From Cytobacillus oceanisediminis (GTDB lineage Bacteria; Bacillota; Bacilli; Bacillales; Cytobacillaceae), in the NCBI RefSeq assembly GCF_007830235.1, contig NZ_VLKI01000004.1, forward strand, positions 62,001 through 126,000: 64,000 nucleotides of DNA, given 5' to 3'. Position 1 is the stretch's first letter, and the number at the start of each line of letters is the position of its first letter. Shown piece after piece: positions 35,571 to 43,471 of this stretch. The position numbers were made by a program, and so were the translations under genes. The notes below the pieces were generated by a model, which did not search any database, was not told where the DNA came from, and saw nothing but the letters and a program-made list of their open reading frames with translations.

Positions 35571-36824
35571 CTATTCGCTCTTTAATAAGGGCAGCACGAT
35601 TTTAACCGTTGTTCCTTTGCCGACTGTGCTTTCATATTCAATAGAACCTTCCATTTCGCGGATAATTTTATTCGTAACCATGCTTCCAAGGCCAGTGCCT
35701 TTCGTTTTTGTTGTATAAAAAGGCAGTCCGATTTGCTGCAATTGTTCGGATGTCATCCCCCGTCCATTGTCCTCAATATTTACTTCAACCGTGTTTTGAT
35801 AATAGTCTGCATGGGTGAGGATTTTTACAATTCCCTGTTCTGGAATCGATTCAATTGCATTTTTAACGACATTCATGATTGCTTGTTTCAAATAGTGCTC
35901 ATCCCCTTGCACATAAAAAGGACCGGTGTCCTCATAATCAATCACTACATTGGAGTAAGAAGCAAGCGGCCTCATAAGAAGAACACAATCCTGAATAACC
36001 TCATGCAAGGGTAGATGAGAAAGCTGAAATTGTTCAGGTTTAGAGACTTTGAGATAATTCGTAATAATGCTGTTTGTCCGATCCAGCTCCTCTAAAATAA
36101 GCGGCGAGTACTTTTTTAAGTTTTCATCAGAAGTATCCTGACTCAGAAATTGGATGAAACCCCTGACAGTTGATAAGGGATTTCGGATTTCATGTGCCAT
36201 GGAAGCTGCAAGCTGGCCAACCATAGTAAGCTTATCAACATACATCATCTCATTGACTTGCTTATTAATCCTGAACAGATTTTCGATGACAAAAATCAGC
36301 GCGATAAATGTAATATAAAACGCCATGAAATAAACCAAGTAAAAGAAAGTATCCAAAAAAATAACCGCAGAAGCGAGGATGGAAATATAAATAAAGAAAT
36401 ATAAGAGTGCAATCATAGTCCCTGAGAGGACCTTGTGTTTAGAATCCAGGAAGATCCTTCTTAAGGCAAAGGTAACAACAAAGGCTAATACAGAAACCAA
36501 AATACCGATTTGGATAAACTGCCCGCCAACCAAATAGCGGGTAATGACAACACTCGCAAGCACGATCGATCCAGGCAGCCAGCCTGCATATAGAGTGACA
36601 ATCATGATGGCGACCATTCTTAAATCAAAGTGGGTTTCACCCAAAGTTTCAATCGGATATAACATGCACAAAAGGGCTCCAAATGAGCCGAGAAGTCCAT
36701 AAATTAATTTTTGTTTCAATGTAAGAGGGGTTTTTGTTTGAAAAGGAAAAAATAAATTCCCGTTAAACGTAAAAGAAAATAGTATCGTTATATTAACCAG
36801 TAAAGGTTTGATCAGTGTAACCAA
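35571..36824 (-). CDS. KinB-like membrane sensor histidine kinase (paralogue)
   Basis: 417 residues with the same layout as the protein at 21852: about six TM segments, then HisKA (MAHEIRNPLSTVRGF) and an ATPase domain (EDNGRGMTSEQ, GTGLGSMVTNKII). Shared spacing of FDLRM and RYLVGG-like motifs in the membrane part supports paralogy. TTG start with GGAGG 5 bases upstream. No cognate regulator is nearby, so phosphorelay input is likely. Confidence 0.85.
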   Translation of the reverse strand: MVTLIKPLLVNITILFSFTFNGNLFFPFQTKTPLTLKQKLIYGLLGSFGALLCMLYPIETLGETHFDLRMVAIMIVTLYAGWLPGSIVLASVVITRYLVGGQFIQIGILVSVLAFVVTFALRRIFLDSKHKVLSGTMIALLYFFIYISILASAVIFLDTFFYLVYFMAFYITFIALIFVIENLFRINKQVNEMMYVDKLTMVGQLAASMAHEIRNPLSTVRGFIQFLSQDTSDENLKKYSPLILEELDRTNSIITNYLKVSKPEQFQLSHLPLHEVIQDCVLLMRPLASYSNVVIDYEDTGPFYVQGDEHYLKQAIMNVVKNAIESIPEQGIVKILTHADYYQNTVEVNIEDNGRGMTSEQLQQIGLPFYTTKTKGTGLGSMVTNKIIREMEGSIEYESTVGKGTTVKIVLPLLKSE

Positions 36825-36888
36825 GGCTTCCCTCCAAGTAAAAAGATCTAGATGCCAAGGGATTCATCTTTCCAAAAGAAGATTGTCC

Positions 36889-37086
36889 TTAATCGCGTAA
36901 AATTTCCTTCACCCGGCCGACCTGTCCGTCCTCTAGCCTCACCTTGATTCCATGAGGGTGGGTAGGCGATTTCGTTAAAATATCTTTTACTATTCCTTCA
37001 GTCAGAGTTCCCGTTCGCTGATCCTTTTTTAATACAATCTTTACTTTGTTTCCAGGGGTAATGTTTGCCCGATTTTGTCCATTCAT
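36889..37086 (-). CDS. ywbE: YwbE family protein
   Basis: 65 residues; GNKVKIVLKKDQRTGTLTEG and SPTHPHGIKVRLEDG are the conserved parts of the YwbE family (small KOW/SH3-like basic proteins of unknown function). Its ATG overlaps the stop of the upstream small gene (TAATG), so it is translationally coupled to it. Confidence 0.9.
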   Translation of the reverse strand: MNGQNRANITPGNKVKIVLKKDQRTGTLTEGIVKDILTKSPTHPHGIKVRLEDGQVGRVKEILRD

Positions 37087-37274
37087 TACACACCCGTCCG
37101 TTTCCGCTGATTATTCGTTTTTTTCGTTTGCTGGCTCTTCAGTGTTTTAGCCGATTTCACAGGGCTATTATTAAATTTGCCCCCAGATTGGTTTTGCTTT
37201 TTGCTCTCAAGCTGCTGCTTCATCGCTTCTTTAAGGCTAATCTTTTTTCTTTCGTTTTCGTCTATATGAGTCAT
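37086..37274 (-). CDS. small basic hydrophilic protein upstream of ywbE
   Basis: 62 residues, very rich in Lys, Gln, Asn and Ser, predicted largely disordered (KQQLESKKQNQSGG, QQTKKTNNQRKRTG). A near-perfect AAAGGAG 8 bases before the ATG and TAATG coupling with ywbE support a real gene. Function unknown. Confidence 0.75.
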   Translation of the reverse strand: MTHIDENERKKISLKEAMKQQLESKKQNQSGGKFNNSPVKSAKTLKSQQTKKTNNQRKRTGV

Positions 37275-37497
37275 GTTAAAATCTCCTTTATTTACATATC
37301 CCTCTATTATAAATCAATAACCCGATAAAAGAAATTTTCCTTTGGAAATGATTTTTTCACCTGTAACTTTTCTGAAAAATAAGTCTTTCGGACCACGGAG
37401 TATTCTACTAAACCATCCTATATTCCTATTTTGAAAATACTGAATCTTTTGTACTATTTAGAGTATAGAAATAAATAGTAATAGGGGAGTGAGTCAC

Positions 37498-39324
37498 TTG
37501 TTAAAAGTTCTATCAACATCAGCGTTATCCCTGGCTTTAGCTGGAAGTGCCGTTTTTGCTGGAGTGGGACCGGCAGATACACAAGCTAAGCAGGAAAGTA
37601 AATATCAGATCAGCCTAGCAGACCATGTCGGAGTTACACCAGAGCTTGGCGAAAAAGCTAAGGAATTGGGTATCGATTTATCGAAGGTGGACCCAGCCGA
37701 GAAAGCAGCACAGAATGGTGCTAAGTTCCAGGAGCCTGGCGATAATCATGTGGCATATAAAAAGGCGACTGGAGATGTACCCGTTCTTGTTCTCTTAGCT
37801 AAGTATAAGGATGGAGACGAGCCAGTTGGCGATATGCCTGGGCAAGTACCAGCCCATTACTATGAAGATCTAATTTTTGGAACAGAATATAATCCTTATG
37901 AGTTAGAGCAATTCAAGAAGTACGATGGTCCAGATGTTCCAAAAGACCGCACGATGCAAAATGCTTATAAAGAATCCAGTTATGGAAAAGTAAACTTGGT
38001 CCGTAAGGAAAATACAGAATTTGTCTGGGTAGAGATGCCTAAAGGTGCTTCATACTACTTAGATCAAGAAGGCAAGTATGCTGAAAACGGCAAATATGTA
38101 CTTGGAAATGTTAATGGTGACGCGCATACAGGTGAATTCATCCGCGACTTGCTGAAAGCGGCAGACGAACAAGTTGACTTCTCCCAGTATGCTGAAAATG
38201 GAGAAGTTCCAAACATATTCGTTATTCATGAAGGAACAGGGGCAGAATTCAGCCGTGACCCTGCTCAATTCTGGTCTCACAAGTGGAGCCTCCTCAGTGC
38301 TTTATATTATGGTAAATACTATGAAACTGGCAAACCAGCAGATGTACATGCAGGTATGACACAAGGCGCCTGGATTAATAAAACAGTAGCAGAAGAAATG
38401 ACTTATGATGGAGTTATCGTTAACAACTACAACATCCAGCCGGGTATCGGCGGTAACGTTGCAGGTTTTGATGCGGCTACTAATTCTTACGATGAATCTA
38501 AAAAGACAGGTCCATTCCCAGCCCAAACAGGGGTTTATGCCCATGAATTTGGACATGCTTTAGGATTACCTGATTTCTACGATACTGTTTATACATCTGA
38601 AGGTGTTGGTAACTATTCTATGATGGCGGGCGGTTCCTGGATGCGCTATCCGGACGCTGCCGTTTACGGCGGAAACTCTCCGACACACTTTGACCCATTC
38701 TCTAAGATTTTCTTGGGCTGGGTAAATCCAATTGAAGTGAAGCCTGCAGATAAGCCAAAAACTATTACTTTGCCTCCTATCAACGAAGCAAATGCTGATA
38801 ACGGCATCGTAAAAATGGAAGTACCAGGCTCAAACGGAACTGAATACTTCTTATTCGAAAACGTTCAGCAGAAAGGCTTTAACCAGGGCTTAATCCGCCA
38901 AGGTGCAGATTCTCATGGCTTAGTAGCATGGCATGTGGATGAAAACATCATCAATCTTTACCAAACTGCCGGATTCCGTCCAAACAATGTGGAAAACTGG
39001 ATGAACAAGCGTTTCCAGTACAACCAGTCTCAAACAGCAAGTGATGGCACTGAAGTAACACACTACGGATTATCAGTTCTTCAGGCAGACGGTCTATATG
39101 AACTTGAGAAAAACTTGAACCGCGGTAACGCAGGCGACTTCTTCAAAACAGGAAGCAAGATTACTCCGGTATCCGGAAACGTTCACTCTGGATCTTACTA
39201 CTTCTGGAAAGGCTTCAGCGATGTACCAGCTGACTCCGGAATTCATGTAACAGACATTAAGGAAAACAAAGACGGCTCAATCACAGCTAAATTCTTCTAC
39301 AACTTCAACAGCAGCCAAAAATAA
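37498..39324 (+). CDS. secreted M6-family (immune inhibitor A-like) metalloprotease
   Basis: 608 residues. Signal peptide with a hydrophobic core SALSLALAGSAVFAG, likely cut near residue 30. Zinc motif HEFGHALGLPDFYD (HExxHxxxxxD) around residue 350 and the Met-turn NYSMMAGGSW follow. It lacks the long C-terminal domains of B. cereus InhA, so it is a compact member. TTG 37498 is preferred: GGGGAG ends just before it at the right distance, while GTG 37489 overlaps that site. A strong terminator follows. Confidence 0.88.
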   Translation: MLKVLSTSALSLALAGSAVFAGVGPADTQAKQESKYQISLADHVGVTPELGEKAKELGIDLSKVDPAEKAAQNGAKFQEPGDNHVAYKKATGDVPVLVLLAKYKDGDEPVGDMPGQVPAHYYEDLIFGTEYNPYELEQFKKYDGPDVPKDRTMQNAYKESSYGKVNLVRKENTEFVWVEMPKGASYYLDQEGKYAENGKYVLGNVNGDAHTGEFIRDLLKAADEQVDFSQYAENGEVPNIFVIHEGTGAEFSRDPAQFWSHKWSLLSALYYGKYYETGKPADVHAGMTQGAWINKTVAEEMTYDGVIVNNYNIQPGIGGNVAGFDAATNSYDESKKTGPFPAQTGVYAHEFGHALGLPDFYDTVYTSEGVGNYSMMAGGSWMRYPDAAVYGGNSPTHFDPFSKIFLGWVNPIEVKPADKPKTITLPPINEANADNGIVKMEVPGSNGTEYFLFENVQQKGFNQGLIRQGADSHGLVAWHVDENIINLYQTAGFRPNNVENWMNKRFQYNQSQTASDGTEVTHYGLSVLQADGLYELEKNLNRGNAGDFFKTGSKITPVSGNVHSGSYYFWKGFSDVPADSGIHVTDIKENKDGSITAKFFYNFNSSQK

Positions 39325-39334
39325 TAATGAACAG

Positions 39335-39370
39335 AAAGCCCGAGCGGAGAAATCCTGCTCGGGTTTTTTT
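39335..39370 (+). terminator. terminator of the M6 protease gene
   Basis: CCCGAGC / GCTCGGG stem followed by seven T. Confidence 0.9.
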
Positions 39371-39373
39371 ATA

Positions 39374-39549
39374 AAAGGCTGTTTTCGCAAATTTTGTTGC
39401 TTTTTAAAAAGTAGTGAGGAGTGGTTGATTTCCGCTCCAGGATGCTCAGCGAACGCGGGACGGGCGGTGAGCATCCTCGGCGCGCAGAGCCTGGGGTCTC
39501 ACCTGTCCCACTCCTCCCGCTGGAGTCTCGCACCTTACGCTCCAATCAA
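39374..39549 (-). repeat. dispersed repeat element, copy 2 (body inverted)
   Basis: The module GGCTGTTTTCG...TTTTGTTGC (39374-39408) is in the same orientation as at 2446, but the 125 bp body (39425-39549) is the reverse complement of the copy 1 body: it starts TTGATTTCCGCTCC and ends GCTCCAATCAA. Strand given is that of the body. It fills the gap to the panE terminator. Confidence 0.8.
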
Positions 39550-39591
39550 CCAACATTATTTATCAATGTTTTTTAATCACAAAATCTCTAA

Positions 39592-39619
39592 TAAAAAAAG
39601 CACCTGCTTCAACAGGTGC
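39592..39619 (-). terminator. terminator of panE
   Basis: On the minus strand, GCACCTG / CAGGTGC followed by seven T. Confidence 0.88.
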
Positions 39620-39626
39620 ATCAACC

Positions 39627-40547
39627 TTACAAACTATTTTTCTCATAAACCTTCAAGTTCGAATACACCGCAGCTATTACAGGTGCTTCCAAGCTTAGAT
39701 CCTTAGCCTTCTCTAATAAATACCCAAAGAAATGGTCCGCTTCGATCGGCTGCTGTTTTTCCATATCCCGCTGCAGGGAAGATTTCATCTCATAGCCAAT
39801 TTCGTTTACCTTTTGCACCTGTGCTTCTTCAATGCCCTCAGCGAGCGGAGCACCAATGCTTCTCATAACTGCTGAAGCTTCTTTCAGCACCTCTTTTACG
39901 GTGGCTAACCCGTATCCCTGTTCGCGGATGGGCCCAATGGGAGAGCGGAAAAGGGATGTAACGCCCGAAAGTGTAGAAATAAACAGATACTTATGCCACA
40001 TCTCCTGCTCAATATGATCTGAAAGGCGGAAGTTCGCTTTTGTACCCGAAAAAGCTTGTTGCAGTTTTAGGATCCGCTCTGTTTTTTCACCTGAACGTTC
40101 GCCAAATACGAAGTCATGAACCGGGCTTGTTTGAATCACTTTTCCGTTTTCATCAAGGGTCGTTTCAATAAAACAGAGTCCGCCAAGTACTTTCTCTTCT
40201 CCAAAAGCTTCTGTCAGTGCATCCATGTGGGCAATTCCGTTTAAAAGGGGGAGAATCACTGTCTTTTCACTTACATATGTACGAATATCTTCAATCGCTC
40301 CCTGCAGATGGTAAGCTTTTGTGGAAAGCAGGATCACATCAAATTCCTCTGCTTTTTCTCCAGCTGTAACGGTTTTGGGGTTTGCAATCTTCATGTTCCC
40401 GTGGATACTCTCGACAGACAGTCCATCCTGCACCAGCTGCTGCTTTCTTTTTTCTCTCACCAGAAAGGTAACATCCTCGCCTTTTTCCAATAGCCTTCCG
40501 CCAAAATAGCCGCCAATGGCGCCAGCTCCTACAGTTAAAATTCTCAT
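39627..40547 (-). CDS. panE: 2-dehydropantoate 2-reductase family (PanE/ApbA)
   Basis: 306 residues. N-terminal NADP-binding GAGAIGGYFGGRL, catalytic-domain Lys in EQEMWHKYLFIS and C-terminal EADHFFGYLLEKAK (the Ser/Asp-containing substrate site). It reduces ketopantoate to pantoate in CoA synthesis. Bacillaceae carry several paralogues, so the physiological substrate could be another 2-oxoacid. Confidence 0.82.
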   Translation of the reverse strand: MRILTVGAGAIGGYFGGRLLEKGEDVTFLVREKRKQQLVQDGLSVESIHGNMKIANPKTVTAGEKAEEFDVILLSTKAYHLQGAIEDIRTYVSEKTVILPLLNGIAHMDALTEAFGEEKVLGGLCFIETTLDENGKVIQTSPVHDFVFGERSGEKTERILKLQQAFSGTKANFRLSDHIEQEMWHKYLFISTLSGVTSLFRSPIGPIREQGYGLATVKEVLKEASAVMRSIGAPLAEGIEEAQVQKVNEIGYEMKSSLQRDMEKQQPIEADHFFGYLLEKAKDLSLEAPVIAAVYSNLKVYEKNSL

Positions 40548-40621
40548 TTGCTTTCCCTCCTTATATGACTCTAATTCAATTATATAGGAAAAAGTGCACG
40601 CTTTGGACGTGCACTTTTTGG

Positions 40622-40771
40622 CTATAAAAGATAGGCTGTCAGCAATCCTCCTGCGGTAATGATGAACATAGCCATCTTAGCAAGCAAGGGAATCTTTTCA
40701 CTGCCTTTTTTATTTACCTTTTCCTCTTGTTCCTTGACGGTTTCCCGAAAGTTAGGACTGCAGCAGCCCAT
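40622..40771 (-). CDS. 49-residue Cys-Cys membrane protein coupled to cstA
   Basis: Begins MGCCSPNFRETVKEQEEK, then a charged linker and one TM helix (PLLAKMAMFIITAGGLLTAYLL, given here as residues 28-49). The start ATG shares its A with the cstA stop (TAATG), the classic arrangement for translational coupling. The size and position recall the small YbdD/YjiX proteins that follow cstA/btsT in E. coli, but the sequence is unrelated to those as I know them. A vicinal CC at residues 3-4 could bind metal, be acylated or act as a redox switch. No family recognised. Confidence 0.75.
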   Translation of the reverse strand: MGCCSPNFRETVKEQEEKVNKKGSEKIPLLAKMAMFIITAGGLLTAYLL

Positions 40772-42222
40772 TAGGCTGCACCCTTCCAGCTGGAAACGTC
40801 TTCATCAAGAGGGAAGTTGTTTCTTCGTGCCTTTTTTGCTGCTTTAAAGAATAGGGCGACAAGTGCTGCCGATCCGATTGCTGCGCCAATCCAGGATATA
40901 TTCATTGGAAGACCGAAACCAATCTTCGCGTTTAAGATGTAGGTGATCACCATTACCAGCATAAATGTTCCTGGTAGTAGGGCAATCCAGTAGTTCTTCT
41001 TGGCGATGTACAGATACATCGCTGCTACAAAGAGAGCAATTACGGCTGTCGCTTGGTTAGCCCAGCTGAAGTATCTCCACAATAGGTTAAAGTCAATTTT
41101 CGTAAGAACGAAAGATACTACGAAAAGAGGAGTAGCAATCCACAAACGGCTGGACATTTTCTTTTGGGCAATGTTTAGGTATTCAGCAATAATCATACGC
41201 GCGCTGCGGAAAGCAGTATCTCCGGATGTGATTGGTAGAACAACTACACCAAGAACGGCAAGCGTACCGCCAACTGCACCAAGCATCATAGTAGATACTT
41301 CACTCACAACTGCTCCAGGACCGCCAGCTGCCAATAATTCATTCAATCCAGTAGGACCGTTAAATAAGCTCATGGCTGCAGCTGCCCAAATCATAGCGAT
41401 AACACCTTCTGCAATCATCATGCCGTAGAAAATTTTGCGTCCTTGTTTTTCACGTTGAGTCGTACGAGAAATAATCGGTGTCTGTGTCGCATGGAATCCT
41501 GAAAGTGCCCCACATGTAATCGTGAAGAAGATTAATGGAAAAATAGGCAAGTTATCAGGATGGAAGTTGCTTAGGGATAACTCAGGGATTGGTGCTCCCT
41601 TAACAAGTAATCCGATTCCTACTCCAAGGGCACTGATGACAAGCAAAGCACCGAAATAAGGGTAAAGGCGTCCGATAATCTTATCGACCGGCATTAAAGT
41701 AGCCAGGATATAGTAAGCGAAAATCAAAGCGACAATAATGCCAAGTGTAACCTTGCCGTCCATTAAAACATGAAGCAAGCTTGCAGGCGTTGAAACGAAC
41801 ACCGTACCAACCAATAGCAGAAGAAGCACAGCGAAAGCGTTCACAACATGCTTCATCACTTTACCAAGGAACTTGCTTGCAAGCTCCGGCAAGTGGGCAC
41901 CGCGGTTGCGGATGGAAATCATCCCGGTTAAATAATCGTGGACAGCACCAGCGAAAATCGCGCCAATCACAATCCAGATGAATGCTACAGGACCGTATAG
42001 AGCCCCCAGAATCGGTCCGAAAATAGGACCCGTACCCGCAATATTCAAAAGCTGAATCAGCGAGTTCTTCTTCGTGCTCATCGGCAGATAGTCAACCCCG
42101 TCCTGATGCGTATAGGCAGGAGTCGATCTCTCTTCCTGAACACCGAATACTCTTTCAACAAATTTTCCGTACGTAAAATATCCGAGAATTAAAAGCGCAA
42201 TACCGGCTAGAAATGTAAACAT
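40771..42222 (-). CDS. cstA: CstA-family carbon starvation/pyruvate transporter (short form)
   Basis: 483 residues, about 13-14 TM segments. CstA signatures: GPIFGPILGALYGPVAFIW, FAGAVHDYLTG, CGALSGFHATQTPIISRTTQ and ITSGDTAFRSARMI. This is the short Gram-positive form (E. coli CstA is about 700 residues). CstA/BtsT proteins import pyruvate or peptides. AAAGGGGG precedes the ATG. The promoter has a cre box over its start region, and a LytS/LytT-type pair lies directly upstream. Confidence 0.9.
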   Translation of the reverse strand: MFTFLAGIALLILGYFTYGKFVERVFGVQEERSTPAYTHQDGVDYLPMSTKKNSLIQLLNIAGTGPIFGPILGALYGPVAFIWIVIGAIFAGAVHDYLTGMISIRNRGAHLPELASKFLGKVMKHVVNAFAVLLLLLVGTVFVSTPASLLHVLMDGKVTLGIIVALIFAYYILATLMPVDKIIGRLYPYFGALLVISALGVGIGLLVKGAPIPELSLSNFHPDNLPIFPLIFFTITCGALSGFHATQTPIISRTTQREKQGRKIFYGMMIAEGVIAMIWAAAAMSLFNGPTGLNELLAAGGPGAVVSEVSTMMLGAVGGTLAVLGVVVLPITSGDTAFRSARMIIAEYLNIAQKKMSSRLWIATPLFVVSFVLTKIDFNLLWRYFSWANQATAVIALFVAAMYLYIAKKNYWIALLPGTFMLVMVITYILNAKIGFGLPMNISWIGAAIGSAALVALFFKAAKKARRNNFPLDEDVSSWKGAA

Positions 42223-42249
42223 AGTAAATCCCCCTTTATTAAAAAATTG

Positions 42250-42266
42250 AATGAATGCGTTTACAT
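42250..42266 (-). promoter_or_regulatory. cre (CcpA) site overlapping the cstA promoter
   Basis: Reading on the minus strand, ATGTAAACGCATTCATT fits WTGNNARCGNWWWCAWW at all 17 positions. It starts 2 bases after the -10 box and ends 28 bases before the cstA start, a position that would block transcription when glucose is present. Confidence 0.85.
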
Positions 42267-42268
42267 AG

Positions 42269-42296
42269 ATTATAAAAGAGAAAAAGAGATTTTGAA
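42269..42296 (-). promoter_or_regulatory. sigma-A promoter of cstA
   Basis: Minus strand TTCAAA (42296-42291), 16-base spacer, TATAAT (42274-42269). The weak -35 fits a promoter needing an activator. Confidence 0.65.
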
Positions 42297-42304
42297 CATT
42301 TTGT

Positions 42305-42360
42305 GTCCAAGATGTAAAAAACGGAGATTAAAATGCAAATATGGAGGATTAAGATGCAAA
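42305..42360 (-). promoter_or_regulatory. three 21 bp-phased repeats upstream of the cstA promoter
   Basis: On the minus strand TTTGCATCTTAATC (42360-42347) and TTTGCATTTTAATC (42339-42326) are exactly 21 bp apart, with a partial third unit TTTACATCTT (42318-42309) at the same step. The nearest unit is 12 bases upstream of the -35 box. LytTR regulators bind pairs of short direct repeats spaced about two helical turns apart, so this is a candidate site for the neighbouring LytT-like regulator, although the core is not a clear match to the usual LytTR consensus. Confidence 0.6.
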
Positions 42361-42412
42361 GAAGAGTTTTAGAATTCCGACAAAATTCATCATTTTCTAG
42401 CAATTAGAACAG

Positions 42413-42504
42413 TTATCCACTGAGATGTCCACATTTTCTGTGTTTAGCAATGAAAAAACTAGTTTTCCACAGACAGAATTTGCTAAGGAAGGAGGATATC
42501 CACA
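42413..42504 (+). other. cluster of DnaA-box-like sites
   Basis: Four co-oriented 9-mers: TTATCCACT (42413), ATGTCCACA (42425), TTTTCCACA (42463) and ATATCCACA (42496). Against TTATCCACA they match at 8, 7, 8 and 8 of 9 positions. They lie in the 514-base gap between cstA and the LytT-like gene, well away from any recognised origin gene. The rest of that gap (42505-42705) holds CA-rich sequence with loose GACTCA/GCAA repeats but no gene. Confidence 0.45.
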
Positions 42505-42705
42505 AATTTTAGAGCAGATTGTTTTTAATTTTCGCTTGATGTAAGCAAGTACTTAATTTACGACAACGCAAACCGTTTCCGCCAAGACTCAATAGCCCGG
42601 TGGACGACGCAATAAACTCACATCTACGCAAACGAGTCATTACCACCCAAGCCTCCCACAGCAAGACTCAATCACAATCCACACCACATCCCCAATCTCC
42701 CAAAA

Positions 42706-42735
42706 ATAAAAAAAGCACCGTTCCCGATGCTTTTT
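42706..42735 (-). terminator. terminator of the LytT-like gene
   Basis: On the minus strand GCATCG / CGGTGC (with a T-G pair) followed by a T-run. Confidence 0.75.
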
Positions 42736-42736
42736 C

Positions 42737-43471
42737 TCATAACTCCAATCTAACTCTTAACGCCTTCACATAATTTCTGCTCACAGACAGCATTTCCTCC
42801 CGGCCTTCCATTTCGAGCTGGTAAGCACCATTAAACCATGGGGTCAGCCGCGTCACATAATCGAGATTCACTAGATAGCTCTTATGAATCCTGAAAAAAG
42901 AGAAGGGTAGCAGCCGGCTTTCCAAATCCTTTAGCGGGGTTTTTGTCTCATATTCTCTGCTTTTGGTGATGATTCGCGATACTTTTTCATCTCTGTAGAT
43001 ATACAAAATATCTTTTGGCTCCAAGTAAAGAATTTCCCCGTCTTCTTCGACAGCCAGTTTGCCGGGCGGTTTGCTGATTTCCGTTTCTTTCCCTGGTGCA
43101 ATCAGCTTTTCAATCCGCCTGACTGTTTGTTCGAGCTGTTCTTCGTCATAAGGCTTCAGCAAATAATCAATTGCTTCATAACGGAAGGCTTCGGCAGCGA
43201 ACTGCGGATAGGCGGTGGCAAAGATGATGAGCGGAACTTTTTTAAGCTCTTTTAGCGATTTAGCCGCTTCCATTCCATTCATCTTTGGCATTTCCACGTC
43301 TAGGAATACCACGTCTGGCTGAAGCTGGATGGCCTTCATGACCGCGGCCTCGCCGGATTCGGCCTCGCCAACCAGCTGAATTGAAGGAAAGTCCTCCAGT
43401 AAGTGCTTTAATTCATCCCTGCTGTATCGTTCATCATCAGCTATTAATGTTCTGATTGTTCTGTCCATCAT
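42737..43471 (-). CDS. LytT/BtsR-type response regulator
   Basis: 244 residues from ATG 43471 (GGAGG 6 bases upstream). Receiver domain with IADDERYSRDE and phospho-acceptor Asp in VVFLDVEMPKMNG, then a LytTR DNA-binding domain (DILYIYRDEKVSRI; FFRIHKSYLVNLDYV). It overlaps the kinase gene by 35 bases. By analogy with E. coli BtsSR-BtsT, it probably controls the adjacent cstA in response to external pyruvate or a related signal. Confidence 0.88.
   Translation of the reverse strand: MMDRTIRTLIADDERYSRDELKHLLEDFPSIQLVGEAESGEAAVMKAIQLQPDVVFLDVEMPKMNGMEAAKSLKELKKVPLIIFATAYPQFAAEAFRYEAIDYLLKPYDEEQLEQTVRRIEKLIAPGKETEISKPPGKLAVEEDGEILYLEPKDILYIYRDEKVSRIITKSREYETKTPLKDLESRLLPFSFFRIHKSYLVNLDYVTRLTPWFNGAYQLEMEGREEMLSVSRNYVKALRVRLEL

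Noticed and set aside
42565..42680. Further phased array with GACTCA/CGCAA motifs
   Set aside because: Motif spacings (about 29, 20 and 30 bp) are irregular; kept only as a loose repeat-rich region.
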